Assembly (NCBI GenBank): GCA_017436185.1
Contig: JAFSDP010000004.1
Location: forward strand, 1 to 64,000
Origin: Alistipes sp.
Lineage (GTDB): Bacteria > Bacteroidota > Bacteroidia > Bacteroidales > Rikenellaceae
Length of the DNA stretch: 64,000 bases
Direction: 5' to 3'
Made by a program: the position numbers and the translations under genes. Shown piece by piece: positions 27,952-34,937 of this stretch. The stretch's first letter is position 1. Each line of letters starts with the position of its first letter. The notes under the pieces are model-generated. The model had not been told where the DNA came from, searched no databases, and saw only the letters and a program-made list of their open reading frames with translations.

Positions 27952-29976
27952 TTAGTCTCGTTGGTCGGTCTCGAAGATGCGCATCGGAACAGCTTGCCAC
28001 ACCACCTCCAATTCGGGGCGGGTGAGGTTGGCCAGCTCCTTGCCAAAGAGCGATTGGGCGGCCTCTTCACGCAGCTCGGTGATGAGGTTGAACAACCCCT
28101 CGTGAATTCCGTTATAGACTTCGTAGGGGGTCTGACGGCTTGTCACGATGCTGATAAATCCCTCGCTCACCTTGCGTTGGGCGGTTGTGCCGTCGGGCAG
28201 CGTAATCGAACTTTTCGTTTGCTCCGACAACTCCCGCACCCCTTTGGGGTTGGTCAGAAAGAGGCGGGCATACTCCAACGCACCCTCCACGCCTCGTTGC
28301 ATTTCGAGTTGCTCGTTTGTGCCGCAAAGAATCTTACCTTGGGCATTGATGAAGATTTGGAAGAGGTTTCGGCTCTTGACCTGTGGGGTGGTCACAATTT
28401 TCACATCGTTGCTTTTGCTTGCGGCGGGAGGCAGCACCTGCGTCTGTTGGGTGGGGTAGGTGATGCGTAGCACCTCGGCCTCACGCATCGTCTCCTTCAC
28501 TGCGGTCACCTTGCCCATCGGGGTTGCTCCGTTCACATCGAGGACGATGGGCGTTTGCGTGCCGTTTGGCTGGTTGGCTCGGTACTCCTTCAACTGTTGC
28601 CCCATCTGCTCACGGCTGACACGCAGGCCATTCATATAGATGTCTTCGCCTGCAATTTGGATGGTCGAGCTGCCCTTATCCATCAGGAACGCAGGGTCAA
28701 TCGGCTTGTCGTTTTGTCGCAACTCGAAGTGCAGATGCACCCCCGTAGCACGACCGCTCTTGCCGGCTGTGCCAATCACACGCCCCAGATTGACACGCTC
28801 ACCCTTCGCTACATCAATCTCTTTCAGGTGGGCATAGAACGAACTGTACCCCTCGGCGTGGGCGATGCGGATGCCGTTGCCATAGCCTGCCTGGTGGCCC
28901 GCTTCGACCACCTCGCCCTCGGCTACGGCGTAGATGTTGGCCCCTTCGTCGAGAACAATATCAATGCCCGGGTGGTGATAGGTTTCGCCCGTTTCGCCAT
29001 TGCGTGTGGTGCCAAAGGTCGAACGGAACGTTTTACCCGCCGCTGGGGCGCAAAAACCGATGGAGGGAGTTTCGGGAGTGGCCACCTCGGGGGTTTGTGC
29101 TGTGGCACCAAAGGCCAAAATCAGGGCTGTAGCAAGGGGAATGGCTGCGCCAATGCGCCAGAGGGAACGTGCTCCCTCGTTTGACTGAGTCATCATAAGA
29201 AATCGTTTTTTAGTGAATGAATTACTCAAATGGCAGGCTATATCCGGATTATAACCAAAGATTTGCTTAAGAATTGTCAGTCGATAATAGGTCACATCCC
29301 ACCCTTTGCCCAACGTGTCTCGGTCGGCTTGCCACTCCTGCACCTCCTCGAGGCGGCGTGCGGCAATCCACACAAAGGGGTTGAACCAACAAAGGGTGCG
29401 CAGCAGCTCCATCCCGAGCCGCTCCACCGAGTGGCGATGGCGGATGTGGGCCTCTTCGTGGCAGATGATCATCGCCCGCTCGTCGGCTGCGTACCCCACG
29501 CCGAGGAAGATGGTCTTCCAAAACGAGAAGGGGGTCTTGATGTGCTCCCCCTCGGCCAGGGTGTACCCCTCTTTCTGCGTGAGGCGAGCTTTGCGACGCA
29601 TTTGGCCGATTTGCCACAGGTGGAACAACAGCATTCCTATCCCCACAAGCGTAATTGCCAGATAGAACAGACGCATTGCCTCCTCCGTCGTGGGCAACTT
29701 TCGACCCACCTCCTCTGTTGCGACCGCTTCGGCAAGGGTTGCTACGGCGGTTTGTGTGGTGTCGGCCTCGATGAGGGGCACCGTGAGGTAGAGCGTTTCG
29801 GCGGGGTAGAGGGGAAGTTCGAGCGCAGGAATTACGACCGACAACCACATCGTGATCACCAAGTAGCAACGTGCGGCCGTGAAGTTCACCCGTCCCACCA
29901 CCAGCAGGCGGTAGAGCAGGAGAAACATTCCGCTGCAGCAGAGCGTCTCGAATAGATAGAGCAAGAGTGGTTTCAT
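27952..29976 (-). CDS. BlaR1-like M56 metallopeptidase fused to M23, TolR-like and ExbD-type domains
   Basis: The 674-residue protein begins with an M56/BlaR1 membrane domain: helices near 1-25, 33-52, 103-122 and 270-292, zinc motif HEEAH (173-177) and a downstream Glu in EVQEWQAD. After the last helix comes a periplasmic M23 domain (about 305-435) with HHPGID (334-339) and HLHFEL (414-419), the zinc ligands of active LytM enzymes. Residues 439-507 (IYMNGLRVSREQMG, VLDVNGATPMGKV) resemble a TolR/ExbD fold. Residues 534-674 match the periplasmic part of Bacteroidota ExbD (SRNLFQIFINAQGKILCG; ISIVTSRQTPYEVY; ELREEAAQSLFGK; AVPMRIFE) without its membrane helix. BlaR1 proteins cleave their BlaI repressor after sensing cell-wall stress. 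It is encoded 21 bases after blaI. Confidence 0.85.
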   Translation of the reverse strand: MKPLLLYLFETLCCSGMFLLLYRLLVVGRVNFTAARCYLVITMWLSVVIPALELPLYPAETLYLTVPLIEADTTQTAVATLAEAVATEEVGRKLPTTEEAMRLFYLAITLVGIGMLLFHLWQIGQMRRKARLTQKEGYTLAEGEHIKTPFSFWKTIFLGVGYAADERAMIICHEEAHIRHRHSVERLGMELLRTLCWFNPFVWIAARRLEEVQEWQADRDTLGKGWDVTYYRLTILKQIFGYNPDIACHLSNSFTKKRFLMMTQSNEGARSLWRIGAAIPLATALILAFGATAQTPEVATPETPSIGFCAPAAGKTFRSTFGTTRNGETGETYHHPGIDIVLDEGANIYAVAEGEVVEAGHQAGYGNGIRIAHAEGYSSFYAHLKEIDVAKGERVNLGRVIGTAGKSGRATGVHLHFELRQNDKPIDPAFLMDKGSSTIQIAGEDIYMNGLRVSREQMGQQLKEYRANQPNGTQTPIVLDVNGATPMGKVTAVKETMREAEVLRITYPTQQTQVLPPAASKSNDVKIVTTPQVKSRNLFQIFINAQGKILCGTNEQLEMQRGVEGALEYARLFLTNPKGVRELSEQTKSSITLPDGTTAQRKVSEGFISIVTSRQTPYEVYNGIHEGLFNLITELREEAAQSLFGKELANLTRPELEVVWQAVPMRIFETDQRD

Positions 29977-29997
29977 GGTGGTGCGGTCGTTTTTTTG

Positions 29998-30381
29998 TTA
30001 GCGTTTTTCGTTGATGATGCGCATCAGCTCGTCCAGCTCCTCGGTCGAGAGGTCACGCTCCGACGAGAAGAAGCTCACCAGACGGCTCAGCGACCCATCG
30101 AAGAAGTTGTCGAGCACGGTGGTCATATAACGGCTCGTGTACTCCTCTTTGGTGACGGTGGGGTAGTACTCGTGGGTCTTGCCGTAGGCCTTGTGGCCGA
30201 CAAAACCCTTCTTTTCGAGGATGCGTACCACCGTCGAGATGGTGTTGTAGGCGGGTCGAGGCTCCTCCATCTTGTCGATGATGGCGTGGACCACTCCCCG
30301 CTCGATGCGCCACAAAATCTGCATCACCTCCAACTCGGCGCGAGTGAGTTCCTGGGGGCGATTTTTTACAATTTCAACCAT
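29998..30381 (-). CDS. BlaI/MecI-family transcriptional repressor
   Basis: The 127-residue protein has the winged helix of the BlaI/MecI/CopY family: LTRAELEVMQILWRIERGVVHAIID, then the recognition region RPAYNTISTVVRILEKKGFVGHKAYGKTHEYYP, and a C-terminal dimerisation helix (LSRLVSFFSSERDLSTEELDELMRII). BlaI repressors bind short palindromes as dimers and are inactivated by BlaR1-mediated cleavage. It heads a two-gene operon with the blaR1-like gene. A perfect palindrome lies in the spacer of its own promoter (30423-30438), which fits autorepression. The N-terminal domain contacts DNA; the expected cleavage site cannot be located from sequence alone. Confidence 0.9.
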   Translation of the reverse strand: MVEIVKNRPQELTRAELEVMQILWRIERGVVHAIIDKMEEPRPAYNTISTVVRILEKKGFVGHKAYGKTHEYYPTVTKEEYTSRYMTTVLDNFFDGSLSRLVSFFSSERDLSTEELDELMRIINEKR

Positions 30382-30413
30382 AGCTTTTTGTGTGTTAAGT
30401 GCTTTTTACACGG

Positions 30414-30444
30414 CAAATGTAAAACTAAAATTTTAGTTATGCAA
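30414..30444 (-). promoter_or_regulatory. Promoter of the blaI/blaR1-like operon
   Basis: On the minus strand, TTG (30444-30442), a 20-base spacer and TACATTTG (30421-30414) match the Bacteroidota consensus. The start site would be near 30407, leaving about 26 bases of leader. The operator candidate fills most of the spacer. Confidence 0.7.
30423..30438. promoter_or_regulatory. Candidate BlaI operator 1 (perfect 16-base palindrome)
   Basis: AACTAAAATTTTAGTT is a perfect palindrome between the -33 and -7 elements of the blaI promoter. A dimeric repressor bound here would block RNA polymerase. Confidence 0.7.
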
Positions 30445-30460
30445 CTATTTTTGCCGTTTT

Positions 30461-30476
30461 AACTAAATTTTTAGTT
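30461..30476. promoter_or_regulatory. Candidate BlaI operator 2
   Basis: AACTAAATTTTTAGTT has the same 7-base arms (AACTAAA/TTTAGTT) as operator 1. The two centres are 38 bases apart, between three and four helical turns. It lies upstream of the -33 element. Confidence 0.6.
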
Positions 30477-30505
30477 GAAAAAATAAAAAAAGGAGAGGGA
30501 AGAGA

Positions 30506-30637
30506 ATAAAGAGCTTAAAGAGTTTAATGATCTTAAAGAGCTTAACGTTTTAGGTCCGCTTCTTTAATCTCTTTAATCTCTTTAATTTCCTTAATTTCTT
30601 TATCTCATTTTGCATTTTGCATTCTACATTTTGAATT
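30506..30637 (+). repeat. Nine-base phased inverted repeat, copy 3, with AT-rich tail
   Basis: The left arm 30506-30545 (TTAAAGANN units) and right arm 30562-30603 (CTTTAATCT units) flank a 16-base spacer close in sequence to that of copy 1. The TTTTGCATT/TTTTGAATT tail runs to the lspA promoter. Confidence 0.85.
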
Positions 30638-30643
30638 TATATG

Positions 30644-30651
30644 TATCTTTG
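30644..30651 (+). promoter_or_regulatory. -7 element of the lspA promoter
   Basis: TATCTTTG is a full -7 match. The nearest TTTG (30616-30619) is 24 bases upstream, slightly far. The element overlaps an upstream in-frame ATG (30641), so translation must start at the later ATG 30656, on a very short or absent leader. Confidence 0.5.
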
Positions 30652-30655
30652 TGCT

Positions 30656-31273
30656 ATGAAACTTAAGCACATTGCCTGGTTGGTGGTGGCACTTATCCTT
30701 GCCGACCAACTCTTGAAGATATGGATTAAGACCCACCTGGCCCTTGGCGAGGCGATTATGGTCTGTGGCGACTGGTTCCAGTTGCGCTTTGTCGAGAACC
30801 CCGGTGCCGCCTTCGGTATGCGTCTGGTGACGGGCGAGGGCTACGATTGGGGCAAATTGCTGTTGGGTGTGTTCCGCATTGTTCTCTCGTGCGGCATCGG
30901 CTGGCTGATTGTTAAGCTCGTGCGTGAGCGCAAAGCTCCTACGGGGGTGCTGGTTGGCCTGGCCCTGATTTTGGCAGGTGCGGTGGGCAACATCCTCGAC
31001 TCGGCCTTCTACGGCCTCTGCTTCTCCGCCTCGACCCCCTACACGGTGGCACACCTCGGCGATGGCTATGCCGGCTTTATGATGGGCAAGGTGGTCGATA
31101 TGTTCTACTTCCCCCTTTTCCAGTGGAACGGCTGCCCCGATTGGCTCTCGTTCCTGGTCGATTCGTCGAACTATTTCTTCGGTCCGGTATTCAATTTGGC
31201 CGATAGTTATATCTCGGTGGCGGTGGTCTATATGCTACTGTTTCAGCGTCGTTTTTTCAAGGAGTTGGAGTAA
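30656..31273 (+). CDS. lspA: Lipoprotein signal peptidase (signal peptidase II)
   Basis: The 205-residue inner-membrane aspartic protease removes signal peptides from prolipoproteins after lipidation. The family motifs are visible: ADQLLK in helix 1, ENPGAAFGM, GNILDSAFYG with the first catalytic Asp, and FNLADSYI with the second. Between the two Asp motifs is a longer segment (about residues 120-175) than in E. coli LspA, as is usual for Bacteroidota. ATG 30656 (MKLKHIAW) is chosen over the ATG 15 bases upstream because the -7 element overlaps that one. The enzyme matures the many lipoproteins in this window. Confidence 0.93.
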   Translation: MKLKHIAWLVVALILADQLLKIWIKTHLALGEAIMVCGDWFQLRFVENPGAAFGMRLVTGEGYDWGKLLLGVFRIVLSCGIGWLIVKLVRERKAPTGVLVGLALILAGAVGNILDSAFYGLCFSASTPYTVAHLGDGYAGFMMGKVVDMFYFPLFQWNGCPDWLSFLVDSSNYFFGPVFNLADSYISVAVVYMLLFQRRFFKELE

Positions 31274-31298
31274 AATTTCAATTTTTTTGCAAAAACGC

Positions 31299-31328
31299 TT
31301 GCAGGTTGCTTTTTTTTGCTTACCTTTG
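31299..31328 (+). promoter_or_regulatory. Promoter of tRNA-Leu
   Basis: TTG (31299-31301), 19 bases and TACCTTTG (31321-31328) form a consensus promoter about 18 bases before the mature tRNA. Confidence 0.75.
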
Positions 31329-31346
31329 CACCTGCAAAACCGAAAT

Positions 31347-31428
31347 GCCCAGGTGGCGGAATAGGTAGACGCGCACGTTTCAGGTGCGTGTGCCGCAAGG
31401 CGTGCAGGTTCGATTCCTGTCCTGGGCA
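31347..31428 (+). tRNA. tRNA-Leu (anticodon CAG)
   Basis: An 82-base cloverleaf: acceptor stem GCCCAGG/CCTGGGC, D stem GCG/CGC, anticodon stem CACGT/GCGTG with loop TTCAGGT (anticodon CAG at 31381-31383), a class II variable arm (TGCC-GCAA-GGCG) and T arm GCAGG-TTCGATT-CCTGT. The discriminator is A; the CCA end is not encoded. It reads CUG codons. Confidence 0.95.
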
Positions 31429-31432
31429 CTGG

Positions 31433-31464
31433 AACCCCTTCAGATGAAAATCTGGAGGGGTTTT
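31433..31464 (+). terminator. Terminator of tRNA-Leu
   Basis: A perfect 13-base stem (31433-31445 with 31450-31462, GAAA tetraloop) followed by a short T run. Confidence 0.85.
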
Positions 31465-31487
31465 GCTTTATATATCTTGTCGGAAAC

Positions 31488-31524
31488 AGAAGGGGCTGTC
31501 TCGCAAGGTGAGACAGCCCCTTCT
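31488..31524. terminator. Terminator hairpin after the S46 peptidase gene
   Basis: A 15-base perfect stem (AGAAGGGGCTGTCTC with its complement) with a 7-base loop, flanked by GTTT on both strands. It lies 18 bases past the stop of the minus-strand peptidase gene and could act in both directions. Confidence 0.75.
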
Positions 31525-31542
31525 TGTTTGGGTGTGTGGTTG

Positions 31543-33600
31543 CTACTTCAGCGTCAGTTCGTCGATCAGGTAGCCGGCGCCACCAATCTTCTCGACCACC
31601 ATCAGCACATAGCGAATATCGACGGCGATGTTGCGGCAGATGGTCTCATCGAAGTCGATGTCGCTCATCGTCGAGCGCCACGTGCGGTCGAAATTCAGAC
31701 CCACCAACTCGCCTCGGCCATTCAGCACCGGCGAGCCCGAGTTGCCACCCGTCGTGTGGTTGGTGGCAATAAAGCAGACGGGCACCGTCCAACGGCCATT
31801 CATCTCCACGCCCCAACGGCCATAATCCTTCTCGGCATAGAGTCTGCGCAGCGACTCGGGGATGTCGTAGTCGTAAATCTCGGGGTTATCCTTGGCGATG
31901 ATGCCATCCACCGTGGTGTTGGGGATGTGGTACTCGCCATCGGCATACTCGTAGCCCGCCACCTTGCCATAGGCCACACGCAGGGTCATATTGGCATCGG
32001 GGAAGAAGGCGCGCTCGGGGTCGAACTCCATCAGGGCCTTCAGGTAGGGGCGATACCACTTCTCGATGGCGGCCACGTTGCTCAGGTTGCGGGGCAGGCG
32101 ACCACCTCGGTTGCGTACCACCTCGTAGAGTGCCAGGGCGGGATCCTTCTTGATATCCTCTTGCGTAGCCGCCTTGGCCGTCGCTTCGCTGCGCATCACG
32201 CTCGTCGAGAAGAGGTAGTCGGCATAGGCCTCGGGGGTGCCTCCGTGTGCGGCGATGAGCTGTTGCAGCTCGTCGGGGTAGCGTCCCTCGGGACAGTAGT
32301 CGGCAAAGCCCTTCAGCACGCAGACCATCAGGTCACGCTCTACGGCGGGGTCGAAATCTTTGTAGGCACCCTCGACGCTGCTCTTCAACGTCTCACGCTG
32401 CTCGGCCGAGAGTTTGGGGTTATGCGATGCGGCCAGACGACCTGCCAACGAGGCCACCTCGATGGTGCGTACCGTCTCGTTCAGCAGCTCCTGCATATAG
32501 TACCAATCGGCCGTGGCTGCATAGGCGGCCTCTAGCGAGTCGAGCACCGTGCGATACTCCTCCTTGTCGGCGGCCCAGCGGCGGAAGTCGGCCTCATACT
32601 GCTTTTTGGCCTCGACCGTATTCAGACGCTCCAGACCCATCACCTCGCCCTGCCACTTCTTCCAGGCGTTGGCGATGTTGGCGTGCTTGGCGGCATATTG
32701 GATGCGCACCTTCGGGTCGGCCTCCTGGGCCTTGCCGATGATCTCCAGACGGCGCGTGCGCAGGTCAATCTTCATCGGGTCGGAGCGGTGTTGTACATAC
32801 TCCACGGCCGGCGAGGTGATATACTGCTGGGTGTTGCCCGGGAAACCATAGATAAAGGTGAAGTCGCCCTCCTTGACCCCCTTGGTCGAGATGGTGAAGT
32901 GACGCTTGGGGCGGTAGGGGACATTGTCGGGGCTGTAGGCTGCGGGTTGGTTCTCTTGGTCGGCATAGATGCGGAAGAGCGAGAAGTCGCCCGTGTGGCG
33001 GGGCCAGATCCAGTTGTCGGTGTCGCCACCGAACTTACCAATCGACGAGGGGGGTGCACCCACCATACGCACGTCGTCAAACTGTTGATAGACAAACAGG
33101 AACTGCTGGTTGCCGTAGTACATCTGCTCGATGGAGGCACGGTAGGCGGGGCCCTCCTTCTCGGCCTGGGCGATGATGGCCTTCGCCTCCTCGCCATTGG
33201 CCAGTCGGTCCGTCACCTCCTCCATACGCACCAGGATGCGAACCCACAGCCCCTCGTTCGGCAGCTCCTCTTGGCGGTTGCGGGCCCAGAAGCCGTTGGT
33301 GAGGTAGTCGTGCTCGATGGAGGAGTGGGCCTGAATGGCATCGTAGCCGCAGTGGTGGTTGGTGAGCACCAATCCTTCATCGGAGATAATCTCGCCCGTG
33401 CAGAAGCCGCCAAAGAGCACTACGGCATCCTTCATCGAGGCTTGGTTGATGCTGTAGATGTCGTCGGCCGAGAGGCGGAAGCCCTGACGGCGCATCTCCT
33501 TCACGCGCGACGAAATCAGGCTCGGCAGCCACATACCCTCGTCGGCCAGCGTCGGCAGGGCGATAAGGGCGGTCAAAAGGGTCAGAAGTAGTCGTTTCAT
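31543..33600 (-). CDS. S46-family dipeptidyl-peptidase, DPP11-like
   Basis: The 685-residue periplasmic serine peptidase has a signal peptide (to TLADEGMW, about residue 19). The catalytic His lies in TNHHCGYDAIQAHSS and the nucleophile Ser in TTGGNSGSPVLNGRGELVG, both as in S46 DPP7/DPP11. Eighteen residues after the nucleophile is Arg (in LNFDRTW), the position of Arg673 in Porphyromonas DPP11 (nucleophile Ser655), which gives specificity for Asp/Glu at P1. DPP7 has Gly there. The enzyme would release acidic dipeptides for uptake. The start ATG 33600 (MKRLLLTLLTALIALPTLA) is set by the signal peptide. It follows maf by 4 bases on the same strand. Confidence 0.92.
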   Translation of the reverse strand: MKRLLLTLLTALIALPTLADEGMWLPSLISSRVKEMRRQGFRLSADDIYSINQASMKDAVVLFGGFCTGEIISDEGLVLTNHHCGYDAIQAHSSIEHDYLTNGFWARNRQEELPNEGLWVRILVRMEEVTDRLANGEEAKAIIAQAEKEGPAYRASIEQMYYGNQQFLFVYQQFDDVRMVGAPPSSIGKFGGDTDNWIWPRHTGDFSLFRIYADQENQPAAYSPDNVPYRPKRHFTISTKGVKEGDFTFIYGFPGNTQQYITSPAVEYVQHRSDPMKIDLRTRRLEIIGKAQEADPKVRIQYAAKHANIANAWKKWQGEVMGLERLNTVEAKKQYEADFRRWAADKEEYRTVLDSLEAAYAATADWYYMQELLNETVRTIEVASLAGRLAASHNPKLSAEQRETLKSSVEGAYKDFDPAVERDLMVCVLKGFADYCPEGRYPDELQQLIAAHGGTPEAYADYLFSTSVMRSEATAKAATQEDIKKDPALALYEVVRNRGGRLPRNLSNVAAIEKWYRPYLKALMEFDPERAFFPDANMTLRVAYGKVAGYEYADGEYHIPNTTVDGIIAKDNPEIYDYDIPESLRRLYAEKDYGRWGVEMNGRWTVPVCFIATNHTTGGNSGSPVLNGRGELVGLNFDRTWRSTMSDIDFDETICRNIAVDIRYVLMVVEKIGGAGYLIDELTLK

Positions 33601-33604
33601 AGTA

Positions 33605-34201
33605 TTAAAGTGCAATAAATTTTTCCAATTCCACATACAAGCGTTGGATGGGCAGCCCCATCACGTTGTAGAACGAGCCGTCGATGCGCTCGATGCCCAC
33701 ATAGCCAATCCACTCCTGGATGCCGTAGGCTCCCGCCTTGTCGTAGGGGCGGTAGGTATCGACGTAGTAGGCAATCTCCTCCTCGCTTAACGCCCGAAAC
33801 CAAACATCACTCACGGCCGAGAAGGTCTCGCTGCGCTGCGTGGTGCGGAGTGTCACACCCGTCACTACCCGATGGCGGTTGCCCGCCAGACGGCTCAAAA
33901 TCGAGCAGGCATCGGCTCGGTCCTTGGGTTTGCCGAGCACCTCGCCGTCGAGGATGACCACCGTGTCGGCCGTCAGCAAAATGTCGTTGGCTGCCAGCGG
34001 ATGGGGGTAGGCTTCGCTTTTTAGGCGGGAGAGGTAGGCGGGAACCTCCTCGGAAGCAAGCGTTGCGGGGTAGCACTCCTCGCAGGGGTACTTCTCGGTC
34101 AGCGTGAAGGGGATGCCCGACCCCTCGATCAACTCCCGACGGCGGGGCGATTGCGAGGCGAGCAACAGACGGTAGGGGGCCAATTTTTCGTGCAGCAACA
34201 T
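33605..34201 (-). CDS. maf: Maf-family nucleotide pyrophosphatase
   Basis: The 198-residue cytoplasmic protein has the Maf motifs: LLASQSPRRRELI at the N-terminus, LTADTVVILDGEVLGKPKD in the middle (catalytic Asp), YDKAGAYGIQEWIG and GSFYNVMGLPI near the end. Maf proteins hydrolyse dTTP/UTP or modified nucleotides to monophosphates and are linked to house-cleaning and septum control. The start is ATG 34201, two bases after the stop of the FAH gene; a GTG just before it overlaps that stop. Confidence 0.93.
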   Translation of the reverse strand: MLLHEKLAPYRLLLASQSPRRRELIEGSGIPFTLTEKYPCEECYPATLASEEVPAYLSRLKSEAYPHPLAANDILLTADTVVILDGEVLGKPKDRADACSILSRLAGNRHRVVTGVTLRTTQRSETFSAVSDVWFRALSEEEIAYYVDTYRPYDKAGAYGIQEWIGYVGIERIDGSFYNVMGLPIQRLYVELEKFIAL

Positions 34202-34203
34202 CA

Positions 34204-34833
34204 CTAACGAATATCAAAGTTCAACAATTCGTGGCCGGCGAGCGAGGCACGCAGGTTGTCACCCGCCGTCACCTTACCCACACCGGCCGGGGTGCCCGTG
34301 AAGAGCAGGTCGCCCATCCGCAACATCACATACTGTGAGACGTGGGCGATGAGCTGATCGACCGTCCAAAGCATCTCCGAGGTCTTGCCCGTTTGGCGCA
34401 ATTTGTCGTTCAGGTGGAGTGTGAAATCCAGCTCCTGAATCTTGCCGCCCAACTCTTCGAGGGGGATGAATTGGGGCGAGATGGCGGCCGAGTAGTCGAA
34501 CGACTTGCAGCTCTCCCAGGGTAGCCCCTCGGCTATGGCACGACGCTGAATGTCTCGGGCTGTGAAGTCGATGCCCAGCCCCACCTCGTCGTAGTAGCGG
34601 TGGGCAAAACGCTCCTCAATCGAGCGTCCCACCCGATTGATGCGTACCACCAACTCACACTCGTAGTGAATCTCCTGCGAGAAGCGGGGGATGTAGAAGG
34701 GGTCGTTGTTGCGCAACAGCGCCGTGTCGGGCTTCATAAAGAACAACGGCTCTTCGGGTCGTTTTCCCCCGCCGCCGAGGTCCTTTTCGGCAATATGGTC
34801 GTTGTAGTTTCTACCTATACAGATGATTTTCAT
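34204..34833 (-). CDS. Fumarylacetoacetate hydrolase (FAH) family protein
   Basis: The 209-residue protein is the short FAH type (acylpyruvate hydrolase/oxaloacetate decarboxylase-like). Visible motifs are KIICIGRNYNDHIAE, the metal-binding YECELVVRI, LGIDFTARDIQRRA, WESCKSFDYSA and GDLLFTGTPAGVGKV. Such enzymes hydrolyse or decarboxylate beta-keto acids with Mg2+. The exact substrate cannot be told from the motifs. It is read with maf and the S46 gene on the minus strand. Confidence 0.88.
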   Translation of the reverse strand: MKIICIGRNYNDHIAEKDLGGGGKRPEEPLFFMKPDTALLRNNDPFYIPRFSQEIHYECELVVRINRVGRSIEERFAHRYYDEVGLGIDFTARDIQRRAIAEGLPWESCKSFDYSAAISPQFIPLEELGGKIQELDFTLHLNDKLRQTGKTSEMLWTVDQLIAHVSQYVMLRMGDLLFTGTPAGVGKVTAGDNLRASLAGHELLNFDIR

Positions 34834-34937
34834 GGTTTGTTCGATTTATATGCGGCAGATTTTGCACTTCCCTGGTTACATCCATTCGTGCCTGCAAAAT
34901 TCCCCCCCCTAATTTTTAATCTTTAATTTTTAATTTC
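34834..34937. repeat. Intergenic stretch with a partial composite-repeat start and an AT-rich repeat
   Basis: 34840-34874 (TCGATTTATATGCGGC then GCACTTCCCT) resembles the first bases of composite repeat B (27510-27540). 34909-34937 (TAATTTTTAATCTTTAATTT) recurs in opposite orientation at 53802-53831. The second repeat reaches into lpxB and supplies its stop and last four codons. Confidence 0.6.
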
